Shown here in pieces: positions 9,654 through 21,364 of a stretch of 64,000 bases of DNA. Made by a program: the position numbers and the translations under genes. This DNA is from Coptis chinensis (lineage: Eukaryota; Streptophyta; Magnoliopsida; Ranunculales; Ranunculaceae). Below the pieces are notes generated by a model. That model ran no database searches. It worked only from the letters and a program-made list of their open reading frames with translations, and was not told where the DNA came from. Each line of letters starts with the position of its first letter. Position 1 is the stretch's first letter. The DNA is taken from NCBI GenBank assembly GCA_015680905.1, contig CM027377.1, positions 25,754,501 to 25,818,500 of the forward strand, given 5' to 3'.

Positions 9654-12164
9654 ATGAAAACTTGGTTTTGTGATTCACCTCGTAAACGTTTAATTAGAAG
9701 AGCTAATTCTTGTAACAATCTTCCAATTATGGTTTTGGAGGAGACCTTACCATCAAACTCAGGATCTGATTCTGATTCTGAAACACACACACCACTAGTA
9801 AACTTAGAGGATACACCAGAGAGAGTACCATTAGCCGCCATGGCTGATCAAAGAACTCTTAGCACCTTGTTTCAACTTATCGCAGTTCAACCATCGAACT
9901 GCATAGTGATGCCAGACAATAACAATAACTATGAGATTAAACCCACCATTCTTAATATGTTGCCAAGATATTATGGCAAAACAAATGAAGAACCGTATAA
10001 TCATCTGAGTAAGTTCTTGAGCATATTAAGTACTTTTAAAGCACCTCATCTTTCCCCTAAAGAAACTAGATTAAGGTTATTCCCCTTGACTTTTGAGGAT
10101 GCCGCACTACGTTGGTATAGATCCCTACCCTCTAATTCTATAACTACTTGGGAGCAACTATCACAAAAGTTTATGAAACAATATTACCCTTTACGTAAAA
10201 CTGAGGCCATGCAATTGGCTATTTCAACCTTCAAAGGGAAACCTAATGAAGAGTTTCATACAACATGGGATAGATTTAATGATTTACTTGTCCGTTGTCC
10301 ACATCATGGTTTTGACATACTTAATATAGTACATTACTTTATAAAAGGTCTTTCACCTATGAACCGTCAGTTAATTGAATCAATGAATGGAGGAAGATTT
10401 ACTAGTCTTACTCCTGATGAAGCCTACACTTTTTTGCAAAACTTTTCTGAGAGTTCTAAGGATTGGGCTAATGGTAGTGACCATGAGGACATGGCACGGG
10501 TAGATAGGGGGATGAGTTTTAGTAAACCTGGTATGTATGAGGTTAAAAACGAACTCAATGAGAAACTTGAAGGTGCCATTGCTAGTTTATCCACAGGAAT
10601 TGAAACTTTAAACAAGAAGTTTGATTCATTTACTTTAAATTCTCCAATGAATAATCAACCTCAACAAGCAATGAATGTCAACCAATTTTGTGAAAATTGT
10701 CTTACTATAGATCACGACACCTCAGTTTGCTCTATGTTTGTTGCTCAAGGTACTAATGATGTTTGTGCTTTTAATACATTCAAAAGACAGGGTTATCAAA
10801 ATAATTTTAACAACAACAACAACAACTATAACCCAGACCTTAGGAATAACTCAAACAATTCATGGAGACAAAACATGTCTCCACAGCAAAATCAATATGG
10901 TTTTCAAGGTAATCAAGAGAACAATAGGCAACAATACATGAATAATAGAGGCGCAGTAGCACCTTCTCCACAGTATTACCCACAACAACAACAACAACAA
11001 ACAAACATGAATAGAGAATTAGCCATAGATCCTATGGCTAATTACCAAACCCAACCCAATACCATAGATGAAACCATGAAAGCTTTAGCTACCAAGACCG
11101 AGAATAAATTCAAAAGGATTGACCAAAAATTTGATGTTATGACTCAACAGATGAGCCAACAATTCAATCAGATACTAGCTAGTCTAGCAGACAGACCCAA
11201 AGGAACCTTACCAAGCCAACCTGAACAAAACCCAAAAGGTAGAAATGTTTATCAAGTTGAAAGCACCCCTTCATCCGCATCCACAGAGGGAGTTAACTCA
11301 ATATCTACCCTTAGGTCAGGAAAGAAAGTAGATAACAAAGTTGACACACCTGATTCTGATGAAGTTGTTATAACAAAAGATAAGGAAAAGCCAGTTGAAA
11401 CTGAGAAAACCAAAGAGCAGGTAACCGAAAAAATTCCACCAGCACCATTCCCCTCTAGGTTAAAAGATAACAAAAAGGAAACACAATATAATGAGATCAT
11501 GAATATTTTTAAAAATCCACATATCAATATTCCTTTTCTAAGCACAATTAAACAAATGCCTTCCTATGCCAAATTCATAAAAGACCTAGTAAAAAAGAAA
11601 ACAAATATCCCAAAAGAAGTTTTCCTTGCACAAGGTTGTTCATCTTTTCTACATAACCAAGCCGTAGTAAAACATAAGGACCCCGGTAGTCCTACAGTTA
11701 TGTGTAGAATAGGAGAGGACTACACTGATCAAGCATTATTGGATTTAGGTGCTAGTGTGAATTTATTACCTTACTTAGTTTATAAACAACTAGGGTTAAA
11801 AGACTTGAAACAAACAAATGTTAGACTACAGTTAGCTGATAGATCTATTAAGATTCCACGAGGGGTAATAGAGGATGTGATTATCAAGGTCTCTAATTTT
11901 TATTACCCCGTTGATTTTATAGTTCTTGACACTTTACCTACAAATGGAAACCAAATTCCTATCATTTTGGGTAGACCATTCTTAGCAACATCAGAAGCTC
12001 TAATAAATTGTAGGAATGGGAGCATGACAATAACATTTGGGAATCTAAAAGTGGAAGTAAACGTCTTTAAGCTTATGAAACATCCTGATGATACCGAAGG
12101 GGTAGATGATATGTGTATGATTGAGGAATTAGCATCCGAAACATTTGAACAAACTTATCCATAA
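9654..12164 (+). CDS. gag-protease polyprotein of element B
   Basis: The 836-codon frame opens at the first ATG after the leader. The capsid core spans about residues 100-280 (MLPRYYGKTNEEPYNHLSKF, then ALRWYRSL, FIKGLSPMNRQLIESM), typical of Athila Gag. A degenerate zinc-knuckle CENCLTIDHDTSVC follows at about 345, then an Asn/Gln-rich low-complexity stretch (about 385-450) and the conserved LRSGKKVDN before protease. The protease (about 675-790) has LLDLGASVNLLPYLVYKQLG and IPIILGRPFLAT; the DLGAS variant is common in Athila. The single TAA at 12162 is followed in the same frame by RT, so gag-protease and pol were probably one continuous frame. Its products form particles and mature the polyprotein. 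Confidence 0.93.
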   Translation: MKTWFCDSPRKRLIRRANSCNNLPIMVLEETLPSNSGSDSDSETHTPLVNLEDTPERVPLAAMADQRTLSTLFQLIAVQPSNCIVMPDNNNNYEIKPTILNMLPRYYGKTNEEPYNHLSKFLSILSTFKAPHLSPKETRLRLFPLTFEDAALRWYRSLPSNSITTWEQLSQKFMKQYYPLRKTEAMQLAISTFKGKPNEEFHTTWDRFNDLLVRCPHHGFDILNIVHYFIKGLSPMNRQLIESMNGGRFTSLTPDEAYTFLQNFSESSKDWANGSDHEDMARVDRGMSFSKPGMYEVKNELNEKLEGAIASLSTGIETLNKKFDSFTLNSPMNNQPQQAMNVNQFCENCLTIDHDTSVCSMFVAQGTNDVCAFNTFKRQGYQNNFNNNNNNYNPDLRNNSNNSWRQNMSPQQNQYGFQGNQENNRQQYMNNRGAVAPSPQYYPQQQQQQTNMNRELAIDPMANYQTQPNTIDETMKALATKTENKFKRIDQKFDVMTQQMSQQFNQILASLADRPKGTLPSQPEQNPKGRNVYQVESTPSSASTEGVNSISTLRSGKKVDNKVDTPDSDEVVITKDKEKPVETEKTKEQVTEKIPPAPFPSRLKDNKKETQYNEIMNIFKNPHINIPFLSTIKQMPSYAKFIKDLVKKKTNIPKEVFLAQGCSSFLHNQAVVKHKDPGSPTVMCRIGEDYTDQALLDLGASVNLLPYLVYKQLGLKDLKQTNVRLQLADRSIKIPRGVIEDVIIKVSNFYYPVDFIVLDTLPTNGNQIPIILGRPFLATSEALINCRNGSMTITFGNLKVEVNVFKLMKHPDDTEGVDDMCMIEELASETFEQTYP

Positions 12165-15100
12165 GATCCACTGTTAATGTGCCTATCACAATTAGTTATT
12201 GATTATGAAAAGGATAGTGTTAGATGTCAGGTTAATACGTTGCTAGATGAGAACATTCCAGGTGCATCTAATAAATTTAAAGAAAAGACACAGGATATAA
12301 TTGAACCACCTATATTAACGGAACCACCTAGGCATGAGTTAAAACCTTTACCTGCAAACTTAAAATATGTGTTCTTAGATGAGGCAAAGGAATTACCCAT
12401 TGTGATAGCTTCAAACTTAACTAGTAAACAAGAAACTAAACTATTAGAAATTCTAAGAGAAAACAAAGAAGCTATAGGATGGTCCATAGGTGACATAAAA
12501 GGGATAAGTCCTTCAGTTGTCCAACATAGAATTCACCTAGAAGAAAATGCCAAAACTTCTCGCCAACCACAACGACGTCTAAATCCGAACATGAAAGAAG
12601 TGGTACTTACAGAAATAATTAAACTTCTAGATGCCGATATTATATACCCAATATCAGATAGTAAGTGGGTTAGTCCAGTACAAGTAGTACCAAAGAAATC
12701 AGGTATAACGGTTGTAGCCAACGATCACAATGAGTTAGTGCCTACTAGAGTGCAAACCGGATGGAGAGTATGTATTGACTATAGAAAGCTAAATAGTGTT
12801 ACTAGAAAGGATCACTTTCCCTTACCTTTCATAGACCAAATGCTAGAAAGATTAGCCGGCCAAGCATTTTACTGTTTCTTAGATGGATACTCTAGATATA
12901 ACCAAATCCCTATTCATCCTGACGATCAAGAGAAGACTACATTTACATGTCCCTTTGGAACATTTGCTTATAGGCGTATGCCTTTTGGCTTATGTAACGC
13001 ACCTGCTACCTTCCAGCGGTGTATGATGAGTATTTTTAGTGACATGGTAGAAAAATTCATAGAAATCTTTATGGATGACTTCTCTGTTTTTGGACCTACA
13101 TTTGACGATTGTCTACACCATTTATCTTTAGTCTTAAAAAGATGTCGTGACACCAACCTAGTACTTAACTGGGAGAAATGTCATTTTATGGTAAAACAAG
13201 GGATTGTTTTAGGTCACTCCGTGTCTGATGCGGGTATTGAAGTGGATGGAGCAAAAGTTGAGTTAATAGCTAAACTCCCTGTCCCAAAATGTGTAAAAGA
13301 TATTCGAGCCTTCTTAGGACACGCCGGTTTCTACCGTAGGTTCATTAAGGATTTTAGCAAAATTGCACGGCCTTTAACAAGTCTCTTAGCCAAGGATAGT
13401 GATTTTGAATTTGGGGAAGATTGCCTTACCACATTTGAACAACTTAAACATGCACTCACAACCGCACCAATTATCAAACCTCCTGATTGGAGATTACCTT
13501 TTGAAATTATGTGTGATGCATCCGATTATGCCGTAGGAGCTATTCTAGGCCAAAAAGTGGACAAAGTACCTTATGTAATATCCTACGCCAGTAAAACACT
13601 TAATGATGCCCAAAGAAACTATTCCACAACTGAAAAAGAGTTGTTAGCTATCGTCTTTTCCCTTGACAAATTTCGTTCGTACCTTATTAGATCTAAAGTT
13701 ATAGTTTATACTAATCATGCGGCGCTTCGCCACTTATTAGTTAAACAAGATGCTAAGCCACGTTTAATTCGTTGGATCCTTCTTTTACAAGAATTTGACT
13801 TAGAAATCCACGACAAACAAGGAAAGAAAAATGTAGTTGCTGACCATTTATCTAGGCTAGTGTGTGAGTCTCTCGTAGAATCCCCACCTATTCGAGAAAA
13901 CTTTCCTGACGAACACCTCTATAATATTTCACAAGTACCATGGTATGCTGACATCGTGACTTATTTAGTGACAAATCAAATCCCATCTCATTGGACCAAA
14001 CCAGAGAAGGATATTTTCTTTGTCAAAGTAAAAGATTATTTTTGGGATGACCCCTACCTATTTAAGTATTGCCCAGATCAGATAATCTGTAGATGCATCC
14101 CGGAATTTGAGCAACAATCTATTCTATCTTTTTGCCATGACCAAGCTTGTGGTGGGCATTTCGGTTCAAGAAAAACCACTGCTAAGATTTTGCAGTGTGG
14201 ATTTATTGGCCCACCATGTTTAGAGATGCTATAACCTATTGTAAAGCCTGTTCTAGATGCCAACATTTAGGAAAAATAACCAAACGAAATGAATGGCCCC
14301 AACAATCCATTCTCATATGTGAAATTTTTGACGTATGGGGTATAGACTTCATGGGCCCTTTTCTTCAATCTAATGGTTTTCTATACATCCTAGTGGCAGT
14401 TGATTATGTGTCCAAATGGGTAGAAGCCGTAACAACAAGGACCGCTGATCATAAAGTGGTCGTAGATTTTCTTAAAGTGTATATTTTACCTAGGTTCGGA
14501 ACTCCTAGAGCTATAATTAGTGATAATGGCTCGCATTTTTACAATCGGGTATTTGGAAATCTAATGTCTAAGTACGGCATAACACATAAAGTTGCTCTTC
14601 CATACCATCCACAAACAAATGGGCAAGATGAAGTTTCGAATAGGGAGATTAAAAATATTCTAGAGAAAACAATTAACCCTTCAAAGAAAGATTGGTATTT
14701 TAGACTTAATGATGCTTTATGGGCTTATCGTACTGCGTTCAAAACTCCTATAACTATGTCCCCTTATCGTATTGTCTATGGCAAGACTTGTCACCTACCT
14801 GTCGAACTAGAACACCGAGCCTATTGGGCTGTTAGAGCCATGAACTTTGAATTAGATAAGGCTGGAGAACAAAGAAAGCTACAGCTAAACGAGTTAGAAG
14901 AAATACGGAGTGACGCCTATGAAAGTTCAAAGAACTATAAGAAAAGAACAAAGCTAGCCCATGATAAACAAATTTTAAGGAAAGATTTCTACTCAGGTCA
15001 GAAAGTTTTACTCTATGACTCTAGATTAGAATTATTTCCAGGAAAATTGCGGTCTAGATGGTCAGGTCCTTACTTTGTAAGAAACGTTACACACCATGGT

Positions 15101-15355
15101 GCAATAGAATTAGAGGATCCAAAACGAGGTACTAGTTTTAAAGTAAATGCACACCATTTAAAACCATTTTTAGAGCTACCTACACAAGATATAGAGGAAA
15201 CTTTACTTATAGAACCAATATACAAAGACATACCTGATCCGGAAAACAATCTATGGGATAAACTACCCACGGTGTTGCAAGATTATATCCTTGTACTAGC
15301 AGAACCAGTTACAATAAACTCCATTCATTTCTTATTTTCTGCCACTAGAAAATGA
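12165..15355 (+). pseudogene. pol (RT, RNase H, integrase) of element B with one frameshift
   Basis: The region continues in the gag-protease frame. RT motifs: [13 protein letters not shown] (12660), [12 protein letters not shown] (12758), [15 protein letters not shown] (12875), [13 protein letters not shown] (12975), FMDDFSVFG (13070). RNase [17 protein letters not shown] (13500) and [11 protein letters not shown]. Integrase: a [16 protein letters not shown] zinc arm at 14135, [25 protein letters not shown] and [12 protein letters not shown], where Asp replaces the usual Ala before the catalytic Glu. One T is missing near 14202-14206, so the frame changes and the integrase second half (14195-15355) reads in another frame. 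All catalytic residues are present. The first in-frame ATG after the 12162 stop is at 12177. Confidence 0.94.
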
Positions 15356-15390
15356 AGGATAGAGCAAATCAGACCACATTAGAAGATGAG

Positions 15391-15409
15391 CCTAATTTAG
15401 TTAGGGGGG
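15391..15409 (+). other. Internal polypurine-tract-like motif of element B, first copy
   Basis: cctaatttagttagggggg lies 35 bp after the integrase stop. The same 5' part recurs at 17774 with a 15-G run. It may act as an internal plus-strand primer or mark a former duplication around the env-like region. Confidence 0.6.
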
Positions 15410-15447
15410 TAAACTTAACTTTCCCCTCTCTGTGTCGGCTGGCGACA

Positions 15448-15487
15448 TTAAACTTAGCGCTTATGGGAGGCAACCCAAGTAGTTTAA
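15448..15487 (+). other. Conserved stem-loop after pol of element B
   Basis: TTAAACT at 15448-15454 pairs perfectly with AGTTTAA at 15481-15487, and inside it TGGG (15464) pairs with CCCA (15474) around the loop aggcaa. The block gcgctt-atgggaggcaaccca resembles one I recall at this position in other Athila elements, between integrase and the env-like frame; no search was run. Function unknown. Confidence 0.55.
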
Positions 15488-16299
15488 ATAGATAGTAAAT
15501 GATTCCTTTTTTTTTAAAAAAAAATGGTGATGTTGTGCATCATTGTTATTGTGTGCTTATATAAGGTAAAATTCTTCTTTGTTTCGAACAAGTTAGGTAG
15601 AATCCTTTTTAGTTTCGGAACCAAATCCTACTCTAAGTATCCATCTAGTTAAATGGGCCTAAATACCATAAAAAAACCCAACAACTAGGGTCTTAGAAAC
15701 AAAAAAAGAAAAAGAAAAAACGATCTTCTTCTTCTTCCAGCCGCACCACCACTCCCTCATTAATGTAACCACTTCACCACACCCATCAACAGGCGTTGCA
15801 ACCTCCAGTTATACCCCAAATAATCATTACCAACTCTTGCTAATCGGCAAGAGCTGCTGCCGCTTAGTACAAAATCGATCAAATTCCGATTTCATGGTGA
15901 ATCTACAGTAGTGATTCCGATTATGAAAACTCTCTTGATGGCGTGGTGAATCTGTTTCGCTTTTGATAAGGAAAACAAAACCATAAATTAGAAAAGAGAG
16001 TTGAGTTAAATTAATTAGAGATTGGATTTCTGTCTTTTCTTTTTTGTTGGCTGTTGTCGGAGGAGAATGGGCGAAACGTGAAGGTAGTCAGGGGGTATTG
16101 ACCTGTGAGGAAGGAATGGTGCCGTAGTAATACTTGTTAGGCTTGAAAGATTTCGGACAAAAAAGTTTTTGTGTACAGGACGATTTATTACTGAGCAAGT
16201 ATTTGCAGTATTGTTCTTGTGGTGTTGTTGTGTCATCTTACCCTCTGTTTGGCCGTACACATTACGACAACTCGAGAACAAGTTCGCAAGTAGTTGAAC
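15488..16299 (+). other. Non-coding spacer between pol and env-like region of element B
   Basis: Contains oligo-T/oligo-A at about 15508-15523 and an AAAG-rich run at 15695-15720, followed by a CT-rich stretch (cttcttcttcttcc). No supported gene. A splice acceptor for a subgenomic env-like mRNA could lie here, but I cannot pick one site. Confidence 0.5.
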
Positions 16300-17311
16300 A
16301 TGACGACCGAACGAAAGATTCATGCTGAACTCTGTTATGGAGAGTTGTTTGATAACAATGCCATGAACGGATTTTTTAAACAAGAATGTGAAAATCAGGG
16401 TTGGGACTGTCTCTTTTATTCTAATGGAGACAAATATCATGAAGGTATTGTTCGACGTTTCTACGACTGCAGAATCGATTATGAAGAGGTGAATGGGAAA
16501 ATGGAATTGTATTGGGATAATGACTCTGAACCCACCATCATCACTCCTGATTTTCTAGTAGAAAAAATGGGAATTTCAGCACACTATGGACCACAAACAA
16601 AGGCAAAACAATCATGTGATTATCGAGTCGTGCTTGGAGAAAGAGTAGAAGTAGATTCTGCAAATCGTGTCCGAGTTTGCTCCCTTCAGGTGAATCAAAT
16701 TTTGACATATTGTTGGATTTGTTAATGTGATTGGGTCGAGTAATTTTTCTACAATCTATGAACCTGGGGGTCATATCCTATTTATGTTAATGAAGAGGGA
16801 TAGCAAAATTTGTTTGGGAAAGACTATAAGGAAGAATATTATGGAGAGGAAGAATGCAAATCATGGGTATCTCATCCTTCCAGCTTTTATCACTAGGCTT
16901 TTGTGCGAGTTAGAATTGTTTAGTGCAGAAATAGTTGAGGCAAAAGGAATAGAACTTAAAGAAGGACAGATTCCCAGGCAGATTTTACACTGTCCACCTG
17001 GAATTTGGGAGCCTAGTTTATTGACAGACGAGGGTGAACCAATTTTTGGTATGACACCAGCTCATCACGACCCTGATTCACCACCTTCTTATTTTGAAAA
17101 CACTAGTGTCTTTGATGCTCAAATGGATCCGAATGTGCGAGACATGGGTTTAACACTATTTAGGGGTATGCACAAATTGTATAATTATCAGAAAAACAAG
17201 GAGGAGATGAGTATTCAGCGACATAAGGAGTTGATGGAACATATTCTTACGCTCCAGAACAACAAAGCTGAAACATCCGTTCAAAAGAGAGGTCGTCCAA
17301 AATCAAAATAG
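16300..17311 (+). pseudogene. env-like (third) reading frame of element B
   Basis: ATG at 16300 opens a frame of 142 codons (MTTERKIHAEL...IVRRFYDCRIDYEEVNGKMELYWDND) that stops at 16725. The following frame (16727-17311) continues with HGYLILPAFITRLLCELELF, the conserved patch of Athila third-frame proteins. It ends with a charged, helix-rich tail (RGMHKLYNYQKNKEEMS) and a basic end, KRGRPKSK. A frame change near 16700-16780 joins the halves. In Athila this position has been described as envelope-like. This copy shows no clear signal peptide or strong membrane segment, so the label is positional. The RGRPKSK tail looks like an AT-hook or nuclear signal. Confidence 0.65.
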
Positions 17312-18401
17312 AGTCCTTTATCTAGGATTATGTATTCCAGTACTTTTTAATATGATCACTCATGTACTTGATTGTCTATTATGGTTTTATCACTCTTATT
17401 TGTAGGCAGAGACAAATCTTGTATTCCGTGCAACAATGAAACTATTAATTTAAGTTATTATTATTATTATTATTATTACTGTTATTCATTGCTTAAAATT
17501 TTTAGTCATGTCATTTGTACATGTGACTCTTACATTCTACCTCCACCTTTTTGGAGACGTATAACTCTATGGACATGCACATGACAAATATTTAGTCGTT
17601 GTAGTAATTTTAATCCTCACGAATCATTACACTTATTTCTTTTGTTTAGGATATACATTCTACAGATTTTAGCTGATGTAATTTTGCACGCATTTAAGGT
17701 AATATCCCTCCTTATCTAATCATTTAAATTATGGTAAGCTTTCAGTTATTTTATTTAGTCATTGAGGACATTGCCTAATTTAGTTAGGGGGGGGGGGGGG
17801 GTGAGAATCAAAATTTTGCAATATTTTAATTACAATATTTGGAAAGCTTATATGTGAATTATGGTGATTCTAGGTGAAAAGTATATTTTTATCGTTTAAA
17901 CTGGCTAATGAAATTGGAAATTATAAGTCATAGTCAGGATTAGTAAGACTTTTAGACTAAGTTTCTATTACTAGAAATAGATCTCACTGATAAAAGTCTT
18001 AGTCTATAGTAAGTTCATATAATACACCACTAGAGGAATTTCAAATGAAAAAGCAACTTAGACTTCTACCAAACTAGAGGATTCTGCATTGGAGACTTGA
18101 CTGTGAGACTTGAGCCTTTCAATTTTAATTTCTTGGAGAGTTTTACGTAAATCTGAGTCCAAGCTGACTCAACCATTTTTCTGTGCTTAAATTCGTTGTG
18201 TAGTCTCATTTATTCTTGATTTGGTCAATCACGAGGTGGCATCAACTGGGGAGATAGCCATTAGGTCTTGTAGTCTATTCAAGCAGAATATCATACTGAT
18301 AAGTCAGGTAGTGAACCAATTAGCCTTTATCCTACCTAGTAGGATTATCATGTTAACCACTTTTGAGCCTTATATATTAAGCCTTTTATTCTTAAACCAA
18401 T
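17312..18401 (+). other. 3' non-coding region of element B, left of element C
   Basis: Contains an ATT microsatellite (about 17456-17476) and a second copy of the cctaatttagttag motif leading into 15 consecutive G (17787-17801). No supported gene; a 62-codon frame at 18221 has no family features. Confidence 0.7.
17774..17804 (+). other. Second internal polypurine-like tract of element B (15-G run)
   Basis: cctaatttagttag followed by G15 and tgag. It repeats the motif at 15391, so the two copies bracket the env-like frame (about 2.4 kb apart). Confidence 0.65.
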
Positions 18402-18406
18402 CACCT
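18402..18406. repeat. Target-site duplication of element C, left copy
   Basis: cacct, matched exactly at 27930-27934. Confidence 0.95.
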
Positions 18407-19552
18407 TGATAACCCATAAAAATAGAAGAATCCTAAATATTAATGTTAACAACACTAATACGTAATCCTACCGTTCTTATGGTTTAAATCAATTCTTCTT
18501 ACTCTCAAAATATAATCATGCAATATAACGAGTAAGGATTCGTTCCACTCTTAACTCTCTAGACTTAAATTGAATTCAACTAATCAAACCAAAAGGAACA
18601 ATGGTGAGAGTAATGATTTGATGTGAAATTTCTATACTACCATTCCCAACACAAGAACAATAATAACAAGTCATAATTTAATAACTAATTTAAATTTAAG
18701 TTAATCTAAATTTAACAATAGTCTAAGAATCAAAATGAAGACAACCTAATTTATGAATTTAATGAACAATAAGAACAATGATTCAAAATGAATTTAAATT
18801 GAATTTAAAACAACTAAATATAACTAAGAATTGAATCAATAATCTAAATTGAAATGAAGAACTAATATTTTATTCTAAAAACTAAATATGATTCTAAACT
18901 AACTAATTGAATGTAAAAAACTAGATTTAGATCTAAAAACTATTCTCTAATGGCTACCTTCTAACCTAACTAACCCTTAACAAAGAGCTAAGCTTTTGTT
19001 TTTATACTTTTAGATCCAAAAATTGTGCATGGGTTTGGAGCCATGTTTTGGGCCGGAAAATCGGGCCCAAAACCCAATTTCTTTAGTCCAAAATGGGCTC
19101 TTCAGTTGCAGTTGGCTTGAACAGATGTTTCGTCCTTTTTGCTCTTCTGATTGGGTCAAGGCTTGGACCATTGGAAAGCTCTTTCCGAGCCGGTCGTTTT
19201 GACATAAGGTAGACCCAATTCCGAGGTCTGAGTCCAAAGATACGGCTTTCGGAAATTCTGCTGACTTTGTGTGATGTTTCTGCCCGCGTTGACTTTGACT
19301 TTTCAGCTTTGACCGGGCTTTCGAAAGGCTTTGTCTTCTTGAATCTTGGCCTTTAATCATAGAACTCCTTAGCAACTAACCAACCACTGCTCCTTTATCT
19401 CGCTAAAGTGGTACATTTCTGCACATAATGGACTTTGAAGCCTGAAATGCATAAAAACACGTAATCAGTATTAACTCTTAATTATTATTCACATAATTGG
19501 TCTAAAAGTATGATTATTAAAGGGTTAAAACTATAGTTTTGGGCTCTTATCA
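18407..19552 (-). repeat. 3' LTR of element C (left copy on the plus strand)
   Basis: Aligns with 26787-27929 with a few percent differences. The most visible are near the outer left end (gaagaatcctaa against ttaaaacatcaa) and in the GC-rich part near 19260. A TATA motif on the minus strand lies at 18999-19007. Confidence 0.94.
18999..19007 (-). promoter_or_regulatory. TATA box in LTR of element C
   Basis: gtataaaaa on the minus strand. The same motif is in the other LTR near 27380-27390 and in the related LTR at 63503-63510. Confidence 0.6.
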
Positions 19553-19566
19553 AACCACCCCCAAAC
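19553..19566 (-). other. Polypurine tract of element C
   Basis: Reads gtttgggggtggtt on the minus strand, directly against the 3' LTR. It is the primer for plus-strand DNA synthesis. Confidence 0.85.
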
Positions 19567-19574
19567 AGCATTTT

Positions 19575-19588
19575 GCTTGTCCTCAAGC
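19575..19588 (-). other. PPT-proximal hairpin of element C
   Basis: Minus strand GCTTG-AGGA-CAAGC. The equivalent place in element B (28949-28962) reads GCTA-AGAGAC-TAGC, where one stem pair has changed on both sides. Confidence 0.6.
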
Positions 19589-19686
19589 AAATATGAGAAA
19601 TTAGAATAAGTGACCAAAAATGGAGTTCTAACTACTCTCGTTTCGCTGAGTGCGATTGCATTTTCCATATGCAATAAGACCTTAAA

Positions 19687-19724
19687 CCACTAGGAATTTC
19701 CTAGTGGACGAGTTATAGCCTCGT
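19687..19724 (-). other. Twin hairpins in the 3' UTR of element C
   Basis: One is ACGAG-loop-CTCGT (19708-19724), identical in stem to element B. The adjacent one is the near-perfect palindrome ccactaggaa-t-ttcctagtgg (19687-19707). It replaces a different stem in the same place in element B. Confidence 0.6.
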
Positions 19725-21364
19725 GAGAGTTTTCCAGTGAAGGTACTCACAAACTTCATCTATACTACAACGACTAAGAAATAAAACTATTGTTTCCTCA
19801 TTCATGTATCAACTATCTATACATCTCACTAGCAAATGAATAAGAATAACCAAGTCAAAAACCTAAGCTAATATATGCATAATAATCAATCATCTACAAT
19901 TAACATATATACAATGAGTAATACTATGAAATGTATGAACATGTCCGTTTCTGAAACTCGGAATAGCGTCCTTAAGTAGGTTCTCACAATAATAGTCAAG
20001 ATACAACACTCTAATTTTTCCACTCAAGTTTTATTTACTCGGTCTTGTGATGGGCACACTTTACCTTACAATCTAAATGACACACAAGGAAGTCGGAGTC
20101 GATCAAACACATTTGCCACTTACTATCACACTAACCTATTCCCAATTGAGCTAGAGGTTTTTATTAGGTGTTGTGAGGATTAGGAAATGGTTTAAGAAGG
20201 AAGGAAATGGATATTCAAAAAGGACAAGTCCGAGATAATAGAGTCTTCATATTATGTAACTAGAGAAAACCTTGTTATTTACCTTTGCTTCTACACTTTG
20301 TTTCCATCCTTAGCCATATTTTTTTCTTTTTCCTTGGCTTTTGACTCATTTTATTCTATTTTTTTTGGAGTTTTTATTTTATTTCTATTTCTATTTTTCT
20401 TTTCTTTGGATGGAAACTTCTTTTCTTTATTTTCTGAAGCAACTAACTAATTTTTGTTTACACAGGTTTTTCTCTTCTTCTTTCTTCCTCATTCTATTCT
20501 CAGACTTATTCTAAATTGGGTAGGTTTTTTTTTTTTTTTTTTTTTGTTTTGTTTTTTTTAACAGGGTAACGGATTTGCGGGTTTATGAAAGGCTAAAGAA
20601 AGGCTCGAGGGGCTTACTAGCGGAAAATAATTCATAGGTTTGAATTTCTGGCTATATCGATCCAAAGAGGGCCTAAATTCTCGCTTAGGATATGGTTTGG
20701 TGATCAAGCAAGTGGACGTGTGGTTTCTCTATCCGGATTTTACTTCTCCCTTGTGTCATTTCTCAAATGTTTCACTCATATAAGGCTTTAGGCTATATTC
20801 TCACAGGATTTGTAGAATAAGTACTCTAGCCTAGATTTCAGAAACTTAGTGCTAACAATCATAGATACTCATGTAATATATTTATAGATAGATGCAAAGA
20901 TTATTACCTACATATTAACCCAAGTTTCTAAAAATTATTCTAATGCAAAAGCTACGTGAGACTTCTAGATTATTAAGAGCATAGAGGAAGAAAACAATAC
21001 CAATATTCCTAAGTGTATAATATAACTTATTTATTTATATTTTCGAATTTTTGAAATTTTAACTAGAAAACAAGTGCACATTATACATATCTATATCCTA
21101 ACAGATGCCTTAATTATACGTGTTTCTATACCCCCAAACAAGAAGCATGCTTTGTCCTCAAAGCATTTAAATAAAGAGGGTAGAAAAATACCATGGAAAC
21201 GCGTGAAATTCTGAAACATCTGCAAAACAAGGTTAAAACATACTAATATAAAAACTGACGCAACTCTATAAGAGTTCCAGCCATTATGGGGTTAACAGAG
21301 TTAAATAGCTTGGGACATAAGCAGACACTAACTGGAATTAAAAAACTTACCTTATCTCCCGCTT
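19725..21364. other. 3' non-coding region of element C
   Basis: AT-rich, with a long T-rich zone (about 20310-20560) including a T run of about 21 at 20525-20545. No supported coding sequence on either strand. Confidence 0.7.

Noticed and set aside
16300-17311. True retroviral envelope gene
   Set aside because: No signal peptide, strong membrane anchor or cleavage site seen; the env-like name rests on position and Athila convention.
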